Part shown: positions 1-8,680 of the stretch, piece after piece
How the letters are laid out: every line of letters starts with the position of its first letter
How positions within the stretch are numbered: position 1 is the stretch's first letter
Source: Flavobacterium sp. LC2016-12
GTDB lineage: Bacteria; Bacteroidota; Bacteroidia; Flavobacteriales; Flavobacteriaceae
Direction: 5' to 3'
DNA: 64,000 nt
Assembly (NCBI RefSeq): GCF_015351595.1
Contig: NZ_JADKPT010000017.1
Span: 33,195 to 97,194, forward strand
Notes under the pieces: generated by a model
What the model was told of the DNA's origin: nothing
The model's input: the letters and a program-made list of their open reading frames with translations, nothing else
Databases searched by the model: none
Position numbers and translations under genes: made by a program

Positions 1-580
1 TCTCCAAAACAGGTAACACATCCGATTTTAAAGAATTTCCAATCATCAGGAATTCATTCGCCTGAATGTCTAAACGACCCAATAATTTTTCATAATCGAT
101 GGTTTGTTTGTCTGACATTACTTCGATATGGTGAAAATAATGCCCCAAACCGGAACGATGCAATTTGCTGTGCTGATCTTTTAAGTCGCCTTTTGTAGCC
201 ACAACCAATTTATATTTGCCATGTAAAGACTGCAAAGTTTCTTCGATTCCGTCCAGCAATTCAATAGGTTTCTCAAGCAATTCTTTTCCGTATTGTATGA
301 TTTTTTCAATAACTTCTATCGGAATGGTATTGTTCGAAATGTTCATCGCTGCTTCAATCATTGATAGAATATAACCTTTTATTCCGTAACCATACAAAGG
401 CAGATTTGCAATTTCGATTTTGAATAATTCCTGCGAAATACCCTGATGCGAAAGATAATCTTCCATTAAAGCACAAAATTTATGCTCGGTTTCCTGAAAA
501 TAAGGTTCGTTTACAAATAAAGTATCATCGGCATCAAATGCGATTACTTTTAAATTGGGTATTTTGCTTTTATGTAACAT
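1..580 (-). CDS. HAD family hydrolase (partial, C-terminus beyond left edge)
   Basis: About 193 residues are visible, beginning at the ATG at 580 and open to the left edge, so the C-terminus is missing. The nucleophile motif FDADDTLF lies near residue 14. A cap region follows, then the motif II area VVATKGD, and the visible end is IGNSLKSDV, the motif IV region that binds Mg. This order is typical of YjjG/phosphoglycolate-phosphatase-like HAD enzymes, which act on small cytoplasmic phosphate esters; the substrate cannot be told from sequence. It is upstream of, and on the same strand as, nothing else in view; a 126-bp repeat-bearing gap separates it from the exporter gene. Confidence 0.88.
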   Translation of the reverse strand, partial: MLHKSKIPNLKVIAFDADDTLFVNEPYFQETEHKFCALMEDYLSHQGISQELFKIEIANLPLYGYGIKGYILSMIEAAMNISNNTIPIEVIEKIIQYGKELLEKPIELLDGIEETLQSLHGKYKLVVATKGDLKDQHSKLHRSGLGHYFHHIEVMSDKQTIDYEKLLGRLDIQANEFLMIGNSLKSDVLPVLE

Positions 581-589
581 AATGTTTGT

Positions 590-705
590 TTCAAGTTTTG
601 TTTTGTTTCAGGTTTCAGGTTTTTTGCCACAGATTAAAATGATTTTAAAGATTCTTTTAAAATCTGCGAAGATCTGCTTTAATCCGTGTCATCCGTGTGC
701 CATTT
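590..705. repeat. Intergenic repeat patch (CTGAAAC-type and CACAGATT-type)
   Basis: The gap holds tandem GTTTCAGGTTTCAGG units, then a degenerate palindrome built from CCACAGATTAAAATG on the left and TCCGTGTCATCCGTGTG on the right. Similar sequence recurs near 54200-54290, and the CTGAAAC type recurs near 23460-23485. No coding potential is seen. Confidence 0.6.
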
Positions 706-706
706 C

Positions 707-1594
707 TTAGCCCTTAGAAAACATTCTTTTTAACGAAATAGTCTTGTCGTAAAAAGTAATTCTAATTCCGAAAAGCAAAATGATTCCACCGAAAACCATC
801 TGTAAAGTTATTTGTTCTTCTAAAAACAACCAAGCTAATATCGAAGTTATTACAGCCTGACTTAATAAACTCAATGAAACTCTGGTCGCGCGCATGTGTT
901 GTGTCGCATAACTGATCGACAGCCAGGCACACAATTGACAAATTACAGCTTGCAAAACCAGCACAAACCAACCGGTATTTGAGAATCCGGTAAAAGGCTG
1001 ATCCAGCGAATAACAAAGAACTCCCAAATAAACACTCGAAGCCAATAAACTAATCGTCATAAACGACAAAACATCAACTTCTGACAATACATTTTTGCTG
1101 ACCAAAAGATAAATAGAATATAGAATTCCGGATAAAACGGCAAACAAAAACGCCTGATTAAAATTCAATTCCATAAAAAAACTAAAACCAACCAAAGTCA
1201 CCATTCCGAATAAAGAAACAATTGTGCCTATCCAGAAATTAGTTGCCGGTCTAACCTTCAAAAAGAAAAAGGAACCAATTCCGACCCAAAGAGGCGATAA
1301 ATTCGTCAGCAAAGAAGCCTGAGTCGCACTTGAATCCTGAATCGCAATATTCCAAACTGCAACATCTGATGAAAATAAAATACCACAAAGCATTGCCAAT
1401 AGCAAGAACTTAGTTTTTGGAAGTTTAAAGTTCTTAGTGATAATTACATAAGGTAAAAGCAAAATGACCGCAAAAAACATACGGTAAAAAGCGGAAATTA
1501 ATCCCGGTGCTAATTTCAGTTTAACCAATATCGGGAAGATTGAAATACAAAGTATCCCGCAGATTAAGGCTAATCTTGGTTTGGTGAGTTTCAT
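707..1594 (-). CDS. EamA/DMT-family transporter
   Basis: A 295-residue hydrophobic protein with about ten predicted membrane helices arranged as two EamA repeats. The internal repeat is visible as two blocks with similar Gly/Pro-rich helix ends (SPLWVGIGS in the first half, SQAVITSILAW in the second). Length and layout match the drug/metabolite exporter family in the inner membrane, which exports amino acids, sugars or other small metabolites; the cargo is not predictable. It starts from the ATG at 1594 and lies downstream of metG on the same strand, but the metG terminator hairpin lies between them, so it is probably transcribed separately. Confidence 0.88.
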   Translation of the reverse strand: MKLTKPRLALICGILCISIFPILVKLKLAPGLISAFYRMFFAVILLLPYVIITKNFKLPKTKFLLLAMLCGILFSSDVAVWNIAIQDSSATQASLLTNLSPLWVGIGSFFFLKVRPATNFWIGTIVSLFGMVTLVGFSFFMELNFNQAFLFAVLSGILYSIYLLVSKNVLSEVDVLSFMTISLLASSVYLGVLCYSLDQPFTGFSNTGWFVLVLQAVICQLCAWLSISYATQHMRATRVSLSLLSQAVITSILAWLFLEEQITLQMVFGGIILLFGIRITFYDKTISLKRMFSKG

Positions 1595-1609
1595 TGTTAG
1601 AGATATTTT

Positions 1610-1656
1610 TAAAAGAAAAAAGCGTGAATCAATTAATGTCTTAATCGATTCACGCC
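1610..1656 (-). terminator. Rho-independent terminator of metG
   Basis: Read on the minus strand, GGCGTGAATCGATTAAG pairs with a matching arm ending GATTCACGC, followed by a run of six T. It sits about 20 bp after the metG stop codon and before the transporter gene. Confidence 0.75.
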
Positions 1657-1677
1657 ATTTTATAATATTATAAAACT

Positions 1678-3813
1678 TTAGTTTACCGTTTCGCCATTAG
1701 GAGCATCAGCATCTGGATTGATAAAAACCAATTTCCCTTCTGCATTTGTTGTCATTAAAATCATTCCCTGACTTTCAACACCACGTAAAGCTCTTGGAGC
1801 TAAATTAGCTAATACAGAAACACGTTTTCCGATAATTTCTTCCGGCGAAAAGCTTTCAGCAATTCCAGAAACTATTGTACGAACGTCAATTCCGGTATCT
1901 ACTTTAAGAACCAAAAGTTTATTCGCTTTTGGCATTTTTTCTGCTTCAAGGATAGTTCCAACGCGAATATCCATTTTAGCGAAATCCTCAAACTGAATCA
2001 AATCTTTTTGTGGTTCCGGCTGTTTGCTTTCTGCAAGATTGGCTGTTTTTGTAGCTTCCAATTTATCTATTTGTTTTTGTATTTCTTCATCTTCTATTTT
2101 AGCAAAAAGCAATTCAGCTTCGCCAATTTTGTGTCCTGCCGGAATTAAATCTGAGTTTTCAGCAATATCATTCCAACCTAGTACTTTATCAATAATGATG
2201 TCTTTTGCATCACGATTTTTCTCTTTCAAAAACTTGCTAAATCCTTCAAAATGCTCTTTAAGATCACCTAAATTTAAGATTTTAGAAAGTTTAGCCGATG
2301 TAAAAGGTAAAAATGGTTCAGCCAAAACGCTCAAAGCTGTAGCAATTTGCAAGGCTACATACATTTGCGTTTTAACACGCTCCGGATTGTCTTTCATCAC
2401 TTTCCAAGGCTCTTCGTCTGCCAAATATTTATTTCCTAGACGGGCAACATTCATTAATTCGCCTAAAGCTTCACGGAATCTGTAACGCTCCACTGAACTT
2501 GAAATCACAGCCGGATACGCTTTTAGTTCGGCTAAAGTTTGTTCGTCAACTTCTGAAAATTCATTTGGCGTCGGAATAACTCCTTCGTAATATTTGTTGG
2601 TTAAAACCACAACACGATTAATGAAATTCCCGAAAATAGCAACCAGTTCGTTGTTGTTTCTCGCCTGGAAATCTTTCCACGTAAAATCGTTATCCTTAGT
2701 TTCTGGAGCGTTCGATGTTAATGCATAACGCAAAACGTCTTGTTTCTCCGGAAATTCTTCTAAATATTCGTGCAACCAAACTGCCCAGTTTTTAGAAGTC
2801 GAAAGTTTGTTTCCTTCCAAATTCAAAAACTCATTTGCCGGCACATTGTCCGGTAAAATATAGCTTCCTTCGGCTTTAAGCATTGCAGGGAAAATGATAC
2901 AGTGAAAAACGATATTGTCTTTCCCAATAAAGTGAACCAGTTTCGTTTCTTCATCTTTCCAGTATGGTTCCCAGTCTTTTCCTTCGCGCGCTGCCCATTC
3001 TTTCGTAGACGAAATATATCCGATAGGCGCATCAAACCAAACATATAATTTTTTTCCTTCGGCACCTTCAACCGGAACATCAATTCCCCAGTCAAGGTCA
3101 CGCGTTACCGCACGAGGCTCTAATCCCCCGTCAACCCAAGATTTAACTTGTCCGTAAACGTTCGGTTTCCAGTCGTTTTTATGTCCAACCAAAATCCATT
3201 CTGTTAGGAAATCAGTGTATCTGTCTAAAGGTAAAAACCAGTGTTTTGTTTCTTTTAAAATAGGAGTTTCTCCGGTAATCGTTGATTTTGGATTGATCAA
3301 ATCGGTTGCATTCAAAGTCGATCCGCAATTTTCGCACTGATCTCCATAAGCTCCGTCATTGCCACATTTTGGACAAGTTCCCACAACAAAACGATCCGCT
3401 AAAAACTGATCTGCTTTTGCATCATACAATTGCTCTGTTGTTTCTTCAATAAAATCGCCATTATCATACAAAGTCCTGAAGAATTCCTGAGCCGTATCAT
3501 GATGAATTTTAGCCGAAGTACGAGAATAATTATCAAACGAAATTCCGAAATCAGCAAATGATTTTCTGATAATTCCATCGTATTTATCAATAACTTCTTG
3601 TGGTGTAATTCCTTCTTTTTTAGCTTTCATCGAAATTGCAACGCCATGTTCATCGCTTCCGCAAATAAACGCCACGTCTTTTCCTTGCAAACGTAAATAT
3701 CTCGAATAAATATCTGCAGGCACGTAAACCCCCGCCAAATGCCCAATATGAATAGGTCCGTTGGTGTAAGGTAAGGCTGCCGTAATAGTATATCTCTTAG
3801 GATTCTGTATCAT
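1678..3813 (-). CDS. metG: Methionyl-tRNA synthetase
   Basis: A 711-residue class I synthetase that charges tRNA-Met with methionine in the cytoplasm. The HIGH signature (HIGH, residues 22-25) follows the N-terminal strand. The four-cysteine zinc knuckle CPKCGNDGAYGDQCENC is near residues 146-162. The second ATP loop is KLSTS (about 335), a common variant of KMSKS. The anticodon-binding helices follow. After a charged linker rich in Glu and Lys, residues about 603-711 form the tRNA-binding EMAP/Trbp111-like dimerisation domain (MDIRVGTI, then LANLAPRALRG). Full length is normal for the form with this C-terminal domain. A TATTTTTG box on the minus strand (3833-3840) is a possible promoter element. 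Confidence 0.98.
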   Translation of the reverse strand: MIQNPKRYTITAALPYTNGPIHIGHLAGVYVPADIYSRYLRLQGKDVAFICGSDEHGVAISMKAKKEGITPQEVIDKYDGIIRKSFADFGISFDNYSRTSAKIHHDTAQEFFRTLYDNGDFIEETTEQLYDAKADQFLADRFVVGTCPKCGNDGAYGDQCENCGSTLNATDLINPKSTITGETPILKETKHWFLPLDRYTDFLTEWILVGHKNDWKPNVYGQVKSWVDGGLEPRAVTRDLDWGIDVPVEGAEGKKLYVWFDAPIGYISSTKEWAAREGKDWEPYWKDEETKLVHFIGKDNIVFHCIIFPAMLKAEGSYILPDNVPANEFLNLEGNKLSTSKNWAVWLHEYLEEFPEKQDVLRYALTSNAPETKDNDFTWKDFQARNNNELVAIFGNFINRVVVLTNKYYEGVIPTPNEFSEVDEQTLAELKAYPAVISSSVERYRFREALGELMNVARLGNKYLADEEPWKVMKDNPERVKTQMYVALQIATALSVLAEPFLPFTSAKLSKILNLGDLKEHFEGFSKFLKEKNRDAKDIIIDKVLGWNDIAENSDLIPAGHKIGEAELLFAKIEDEEIQKQIDKLEATKTANLAESKQPEPQKDLIQFEDFAKMDIRVGTILEAEKMPKANKLLVLKVDTGIDVRTIVSGIAESFSPEEIIGKRVSVLANLAPRALRGVESQGMILMTTNAEGKLVFINPDADAPNGETVN

Positions 3814-3867
3814 AACTCAATTTTATTGAGTGCAAAAATAAGCAATAGAATTGAGATTTTGTTATTA

Positions 3868-3942
3868 CACTGAGATTCGCAAAGATTTTCGCAGAGATTC
3901 GCGGGATTTTTTTAATCTCGCAAAGTCGCGAAGGCGCAAAGT
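3868..3942. repeat. Degenerate CAGAGATTCGCAAAG-type repeat
   Basis: Contains GAGATTCGCAAAGATTTTCGC, then CTCGCAAAGTCGCGAAGGCGCAAAG. It belongs to the same loose family as the patches near 10265, 13838, 31174 and 49670. It lies in the 334-bp gap between metG and the DUF1080 gene. Confidence 0.55.
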
Positions 3943-3973
3943 TTAATTTAAAGTCAACGATTAATCGCATTGT

Positions 3974-4075
3974 TTGTCATTTCGACGAAGGAGAAATCCT
4001 CGCAAGTAACTCCGCATCGAGAATCGAATCTTTGTCGAGCTTTTAACGAGGATTTCTCCTTCGTCGAAATGACAA
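3974..4075. repeat. Long perfect palindrome (29-bp arms), REP-like element
   Basis: The left arm 3974-4002 begins TTGTCATTTCGACGAAGG and is exactly reverse-complementary to 4047-4075, which ends TTCGTCGAAATGACAA. A 44-bp centre separates the arms. A diverged copy with a 25-bp identical left arm lies at 21644-21745. As RNA it would form a very stable hairpin. It sits between the 5' end of metG and the 3' end of the DUF1080 gene. Confidence 0.9.
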
Positions 4076-4147
4076 GGTTCTGTAAATACAATTATTTTTT
4101 TTAGAAAAATGCTCAATTCGTCCGGCAATCGCGGTTAGTTATTCCAT

Positions 4148-5035
4148 TTATTTGAAATAATTTTCAAACTCAACAGGCATATTGCTTATTGGTTTTATTT
4201 TGATGTCTTTATAGTAAACTTCACCAGCTTCGCTTTGCAATTGTATTTTTCCTTCGGTTAAAGGCATAAATTTTTCACCATCAAAATAACGGGAATTTTG
4301 CAAAACCATGACCACTTTGCCATTGATGATATGAAGACTTTTTCCTTCAAAACAAACCAATTCTATTTCTGTCCAACCGTTATTAGGTGTTTCAGCTCTC
4401 ATTTTTCGCATGCAAAACCCGGTATTTTCAGTATGTGTCCCAAACGGAATGAATTGCTGATCCTCATCGGCAACGGCGCTCATGCTTCCTTCGGGAATAT
4501 AAGCTTTGATGTCAATTGCTGAATTAGCAATGTTCCAGTAATCGCCAAAATGACCTTCCATTATTTGAAATTCCTGCGATAACATCCAGGCGCGCCAGTA
4601 ATCTACGCCCGCTTCCCCCTGCGAATGATAAAGCACACCGGCATCCATGAGTTTGTCGGTTCTGGGTTCCCATTTTTTAGTTCCAAACTTAACTTTTAGT
4701 TTCAGGCGATAGTTTTTGAAATTTTCTTTGGTAAAGACACAACCATAATATTCCCCAGTAACTTTAAGAACATTTTCATTGTTTTCCTCAATCACGGTAA
4801 ACATATTGTTTACATTTTTGTTGTAACCAATAGGTGGTATTTCGTTCCCATTAACATCTGTTGGGATTTTGCCGGAATAGCCATTTTGGTGTTTGTAACT
4901 TAGATACATATCCCATTTGCTGAGGTTTTTGTCAAGTAAATTTATCCAGTCCTCTTTGAAAGAGTTTGTATCATTAGTGGCTGAGGTCAAGGTAAAGAGA
5001 AAGGCAAATGCTATCAGAATAGAGTATTTTTTCAT
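4148..5035 (-). CDS. Exported DUF1080 (3-keto-disaccharide hydrolase-like) protein
   Basis: The start is placed at the ATG at 5035, because MKKYSILIAFAFLFTLTSA is a clear signal peptide; a longer reading frame reaches back to 5095 but adds a non-signal stretch. The mature protein of about 275 residues has the jellyroll concanavalin-like fold of DUF1080. Markers are DKNLSKWDMY after the signal, VTGEYYGC, the GVLYHSQG segment, and the C-terminal GKIQLQSEAGEVYYKDIKI block that is diagnostic of the family. Members act on glycosides or 3-ketoglycosides in the periplasm or at the surface; the substrate is unknown. It stands alone, with no carbohydrate-utilisation neighbours. Confidence 0.88.
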   Translation of the reverse strand: MKKYSILIAFAFLFTLTSATNDTNSFKEDWINLLDKNLSKWDMYLSYKHQNGYSGKIPTDVNGNEIPPIGYNKNVNNMFTVIEENNENVLKVTGEYYGCVFTKENFKNYRLKLKVKFGTKKWEPRTDKLMDAGVLYHSQGEAGVDYWRAWMLSQEFQIMEGHFGDYWNIANSAIDIKAYIPEGSMSAVADEDQQFIPFGTHTENTGFCMRKMRAETPNNGWTEIELVCFEGKSLHIINGKVVMVLQNSRYFDGEKFMPLTEGKIQLQSEAGEVYYKDIKIKPISNMPVEFENYFK

Positions 5036-5283
5036 AAGTAGTTTGGTTGATTTAGATAAAAATGGAATTCTCAAATCTACAAAATAATGTCTCAATGCTA
5101 TTGTGCAATTAATTCAAAATCAGATGCTATTTCTACACTTTATCTTCGTGCATAATATGTTTTCATTGTAACCATTTGTCGAACGTACTTTTAAATAGAA
5201 CCAGTTTAAACTAGCATTCACAGTAAAATCTTCGGAATTTATTTCGCAATCTTTGCCTTCCAAAAAGAAACAAAGACAATTTT

Positions 5284-5511
5284 ATGAGCAAGACTAAATT
5301 AATCATCAATAAAAACGGATCAATCAAAATCGAAGGAGATTTTGAAATCATGGACGCAGAAGGAACAGTTTACGGATTACAAGGACGTTCTGCATTAGGA
5401 CTTTGCCGTTGCGGATTATCTGCAAACAAACCATTTTGCGATGGAGGACACAGAAATAATTTCGAACATGATTCAGTTGCGTTTGATTTACCACCAATGA
5501 AAACGAATTAA
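5284..5511 (+). CDS. CDGSH iron-sulfur domain protein
   Basis: A 75-residue protein with the CDGSH-type 2Fe-2S site: C41, C43, C52 and H56 in CRCGLSANKPFCDGGH. The Cys3His ligand set is intact. The N-terminal half carries the short strand region that precedes the cluster in stand-alone bacterial members (mitoNEET-like, no membrane anchor). The role is probably redox or iron-sulfur handling in the cytoplasm. It is monocistronic, with a strong hairpin terminator directly downstream. Confidence 0.92.
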   Translation: MSKTKLIINKNGSIKIEGDFEIMDAEGTVYGLQGRSALGLCRCGLSANKPFCDGGHRNNFEHDSVAFDLPPMKTN

Positions 5512-5537
5512 AAAATTTGTTTTTTTGATTTTATATA

Positions 5538-5569
5538 AAGCTGCATTTTTTTTAAATGCAGCTTTTTTT
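5538..5569 (+). terminator. Terminator of the CDGSH gene
   Basis: AAAGCTGCAT and ATGCAGCTTT pair around a T-rich loop and are followed by a run of T. The same GCTGCAT stem is used again at 6793-6828, after the next gene. Confidence 0.85.
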
Positions 5570-5660
5570 GGCTTATTTTAGAAATGAAAATTCAAAGAAT
5601 AATAAGTTATTTCCTTAAAAAACAATTTTATATTTACAAAAATTTCTAAAAACATAGACA

Positions 5661-6794
5661 ATGAAAAAAATTACTGGTTTATTATTGTTTTTAAGTTTTG
5701 TTTTTGCTGAGGCTCAAACAGAAAAGACGGTTTCCAGCGATTGGACTTCTTTCAATCAAACGATCGATATTCAGACTGCGGTAAAGAAAAAATTCAGAGT
5801 TATTGCTTCAGTAAGAGTAGAAACCAGTGAGCCACTTGCCTGGGCAGGAGTTTGGGCCAGAGTTGATACAAAAAGCGAGGATGAAGATGGTTTTTTTGAT
5901 AATATGAGTGACAGGCCAATTAAAACAAAAGAATGGCAATCGTATACTGTTGAAGGAACAATCGATAAAAATAGCAAATCACTAAGTTTTGGAGGTTTAT
6001 GTCTGTATAACGGAAAATTCTATTTTGATAAATTTGAATTGCTTATCGAAAATGATAAAGGAGTTTTTGAACCCCTGACAGTTTTAAATTCAAGTTTTGA
6101 AACTCCGGTTAAGAATGGTGATATTCCGAAATGGAGTTTAGGAACCAGAAAAAATGCAGTTGTAAGAGCCAAAGAATATAAAATCACTTCGGACAAATCT
6201 GCTGTAGACGGAAATTACGGATTGCTGCTGGAAGGAAGTGGGATAAAAGCAAAAGAAACCGGAAGACTGGGTAATGTAGATGGTGCTTCTCCAAAAATAG
6301 CCGACATGATTTCGATGCTCGAAGATCTTAAAGATCGTGTTGAAAGAACGGTTAAAAATATGACACCGTATGAAATTGATTATTTGCATGACGAAGAAGC
6401 GAATAGAATTGGAGCATTGGTAATGCATTTGGCCGCAGCCGAAAAGTACTATCAGGTTTTTACCTTCGAGAATCGAGGTTTTAATGAAGAAGAGAAGAAA
6501 AAATGGAATGCTGCTTTAAATCTGGATCAGGCAGGACGTGATGAGTTTAAAGGTCATAATATTCAGTATTATCTAGATATTTACAATGAAGTAAGAGCAA
6601 CAACCATTGCTGAATTAAAGAAAAGAAACGACGCCTGGTTTGCTGAAGTTCAAAAAAGTTACGACTGGACCAATCAGTATTGCTGGTTTCATATTATGGA
6701 ACATCAGTCAAGTCATTTAGGACAGATTTTGTTTTTGAAGAAACGAATTCCGCCTCAACAGAAACAAACATTGCCACAGGAAATCAAGAAATAA
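5661..6794 (+). CDS. Exported DinB-fold protein with N-terminal sandwich domain
   Basis: A 377-residue protein. MKKITGLLLFLSFVFAEAQ is a signal peptide, so it is exported. Residues about 20-200 look like a beta-sandwich of carbohydrate-binding type (AWAGVWARVD, WQSYTVEGTID, YFDKFELLIEN). The C-terminal part, about 205-365, is a four-helix DinB/DUF664-like bundle with the usual three spaced histidines: one in LVMHLAAAEKYY and two in HIMEHQSSHLGQI. DinB proteins use such His triads to bind a metal; many are thiol transferases. The sandwich-plus-DinB combination in an exported protein is uncommon and the function is unknown. Convergent with the PhzF gene. Confidence 0.82.
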   Translation: MKKITGLLLFLSFVFAEAQTEKTVSSDWTSFNQTIDIQTAVKKKFRVIASVRVETSEPLAWAGVWARVDTKSEDEDGFFDNMSDRPIKTKEWQSYTVEGTIDKNSKSLSFGGLCLYNGKFYFDKFELLIENDKGVFEPLTVLNSSFETPVKNGDIPKWSLGTRKNAVVRAKEYKITSDKSAVDGNYGLLLEGSGIKAKETGRLGNVDGASPKIADMISMLEDLKDRVERTVKNMTPYEIDYLHDEEANRIGALVMHLAAAEKYYQVFTFENRGFNEEEKKKWNAALNLDQAGRDEFKGHNIQYYLDIYNEVRATTIAELKKRNDAWFAEVQKSYDWTNQYCWFHIMEHQSSHLGQILFLKKRIPPQQKQTLPQEIKK

Positions 6795-6828
6795 AAAAAA
6801 GCTGCATTATTTAATGCAGCTTTTTTTT
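6793..6828. terminator. Bidirectional terminator between convergent genes
   Basis: AAAGCTGCATTA and TAATGCAGCTTT flanked by A-run and T-run, usable in both directions. The stop codons of the DinB-fold gene (plus) and PhzF gene (minus) lie on either side. Confidence 0.85.
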
Positions 6829-7729
6829 ATAAATAAAGTTCACCTTTCATCGTAATAATCGAAGAACCACCAACCAAAATATCTTCGTCACGATTCATAA
6901 CTTCAATCATAGAAGCCTGTTTTAATTTTACACCTTGAAGAATTTTATATTCTTTCTCTGATTTGGTGAATTTCTTTTGTGTTAAAAACCCAATTAAAGG
7001 ACCTGCGGCTGTTCCCGTTGCAGGATCTTCGTTTATTCCGATTATGGGATTGAAGAATCTCGTTTCGATTATGTGTTCCTGATTTTCATCAGCAATAGTG
7101 AAACAATAGAATCCTTCAAAATGATATTCTTTTGAAATTTCAATTAAGAGTTGATTGTCTGGTACAATACTATTGAGTACCTGACTGTTTTTTATTGGCA
7201 CCATCGTATGGGCAACTTCTGTTTTTACAATTGTCGGAACAAAGGCATTTACATCTAAATCTTCTATTTTTAAACCCAATGCTACTGCAATTCTATAAGT
7301 TGGGATTTCCTGTTTAATAACCGCCGATTTTTGATGCATTTGCACCACAGGATAATTCGTAATCGGGTCAAAACTTACCGTTAAAGGAATAGGAGCGTTT
7401 TTCATCATTACAAAACGTTCGCTTTCATTCTGTTCCTCAAAAATGGGCAATCTTTTTAGCAATGCACCACAAACAGCACCCAATAAATTATGTCCGGCAC
7501 CATCAATTTCAAAACCTGTTGGTGTAAAAGAACGAACGTTAAGTGCTTTTTGCTTTATAGAATAATAAACAAACGAAGTTTCAGAATAGCCAAATTCTTT
7601 TGAGATATTCTGATAGGTTTCTAATTCTAAATCACCATTTGTAAAAACAACCGACAATGGGTTTCCTTTATAACTTTTATTTGAGAATACATCTAAAACG
7701 TAGTATTGTAAGGTGGTTCTGTTTTCCAT
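6827..7729 (-). CDS. PhzF family isomerase/epimerase
   Basis: A 300-residue member of the PhzF/diaminopimelate-epimerase fold. The N-terminal half has DVFSNKSYKGNPLSVV and the catalytic glutamate region FGYSETSFVY (E50). The centre has FEIDGAGHNLLGA in place of the more usual LCGHAT. The C-terminal half has EDPATGTAAGPLIGFL, the second signature. Such proteins catalyse cofactor-free isomerisations; only a few make phenazines, and nothing else here suggests phenazine synthesis. It lies downstream of the three-gene minus-strand cluster from 9238, with an 87-bp gap. Confidence 0.9.
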   Translation of the reverse strand: MENRTTLQYYVLDVFSNKSYKGNPLSVVFTNGDLELETYQNISKEFGYSETSFVYYSIKQKALNVRSFTPTGFEIDGAGHNLLGAVCGALLKRLPIFEEQNESERFVMMKNAPIPLTVSFDPITNYPVVQMHQKSAVIKQEIPTYRIAVALGLKIEDLDVNAFVPTIVKTEVAHTMVPIKNSQVLNSIVPDNQLLIEISKEYHFEGFYCFTIADENQEHIIETRFFNPIIGINEDPATGTAAGPLIGFLTQKKFTKSEKEYKILQGVKLKQASMIEVMNRDEDILVGGSSIITMKGELYL

Positions 7730-7816
7730 TGTTTATCTTTTTTGATGAATAAAATTATAGATAGAGGATAAAGTTACTATTTGTCGCCCAATCAAATTGA
7801 TAAACATTTGTTATTT

Positions 7817-8374
7817 TTATAACATTCGTTTCTGCTCTTCGCTAAATTTTATTGCTTTCTCCAATCTTGAAAGTCTTGTTTTTTCTTGTTTGGCGCTCAT
7901 AATTACGTGAATTATTACTTTTTTGTACGATGGCGCCTGATTGTTGAAATATTCCCACGCTATTTTATTGGCTTTAAATTGCTTTTCCAACTCAGGGTCG
8001 AGAACATACGCTTCATTTTCATGAGAGTAAATTTTAGATCTTTCATCAGATTTTAATTCGAAAGCTTTTATTCCGGCTTCTTTCATCAACCCGGCTTTTG
8101 TGAGAACTTCGACTTTTTTAATATTGATTACACTCCAAATACTGCTTTTCTTTCTCGGTGTAAATCGAATCGTATAACTTTCTTCGTCAATTGACTTACG
8201 AACGCCATCAATCCAGCCAAAACAAAGCGCCTGATCTACAGATTCTGACCAGGTCATACATGGTTTTTTTGTGCTCACTCTATAGAAACCAACGATAAGT
8301 TCGGTTTCAGTTTCGTAGTGCTTTTCTAACCATGTTCTGAATTTTTCCTGAGAGGAGAAGAAGGTTGGGTTCAT
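7817..8374 (-). CDS. YdeI/OmpD-associated family protein
   Basis: A 185-residue cytoplasmic protein of the YdeI/OmdA family. Diagnostic motifs are the N-terminal FRTWLEKHYETETELIVGFY, then ESVDQALCFGWIDG and the RFTPRKKSSIWSVIN block; the C-terminal helical part is FNNQAPSYKKVIIHVI, then RLEKAIKFSEE. The family has been tied to resistance to antimicrobial peptides and to porin function in some bacteria, but its biochemistry is unclear. It is the last gene of a tight minus-strand group with the two membrane-protein genes upstream (15-bp gap). Confidence 0.88.
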   Translation of the reverse strand: MNPTFFSSQEKFRTWLEKHYETETELIVGFYRVSTKKPCMTWSESVDQALCFGWIDGVRKSIDEESYTIRFTPRKKSSIWSVINIKKVEVLTKAGLMKEAGIKAFELKSDERSKIYSHENEAYVLDPELEKQFKANKIAWEYFNNQAPSYKKVIIHVIMSAKQEKTRLSRLEKAIKFSEEQKRML

Positions 8375-8389
8375 TTAGTGTAAGTTCAG

Positions 8390-8668
8390 TTATAAATTTA
8401 CAATCGCTCTAATAATCCATAAAAGTATAATAAATCCCAGAAAAGAGAATTGCACTTTATTCACTTTTTGATTGCCAAACTTTCGGACTAAAAACCGATC
8501 GATCAATATAACTAACAAAACAGGAATCAACCAAAACAGAATGTAAATTCCCATTAAGCCATCTTCTGCGGAATTGCCGTTTATCAATATTATCGCATAA
8601 ATTATTCCTGCGATAATGGAGAGAATTCCTGAGACGTAGAATAGGGTTAGGTTTTTTGGGAAGTGCAT
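8390..8668 (-). CDS. Small three-helix membrane protein, unknown function
   Basis: A 92-residue protein with three hydrophobic segments: residues about 8-28, 38-58 and 72-91. Between the last two is a basic stretch, DRFLVRKFGNQKVNK. No family is recognised. It lies 12 bp after the M50-like protease gene and 15 bp before the YdeI-like gene, so the three are probably one transcript. Confidence 0.75.
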   Translation of the reverse strand: MHFPKNLTLFYVSGILSIIAGIIYAIILINGNSAEDGLMGIYILFWLIPVLLVILIDRFLVRKFGNQKVNKVQFSFLGFIILLWIIRAIVNL

Positions 8669-8680
8669 TTGTGTTAGTTA

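Noticed and set aside
2024..2485. 153-codon plus-strand frame inside metG
   Set aside because: metG on the minus strand is unambiguous; this is its shadow.
6827..7729. Phenazine biosynthesis by the PhzF-like gene
   Set aside because: No other phenazine genes are near, and most PhzF homologues have unrelated roles.
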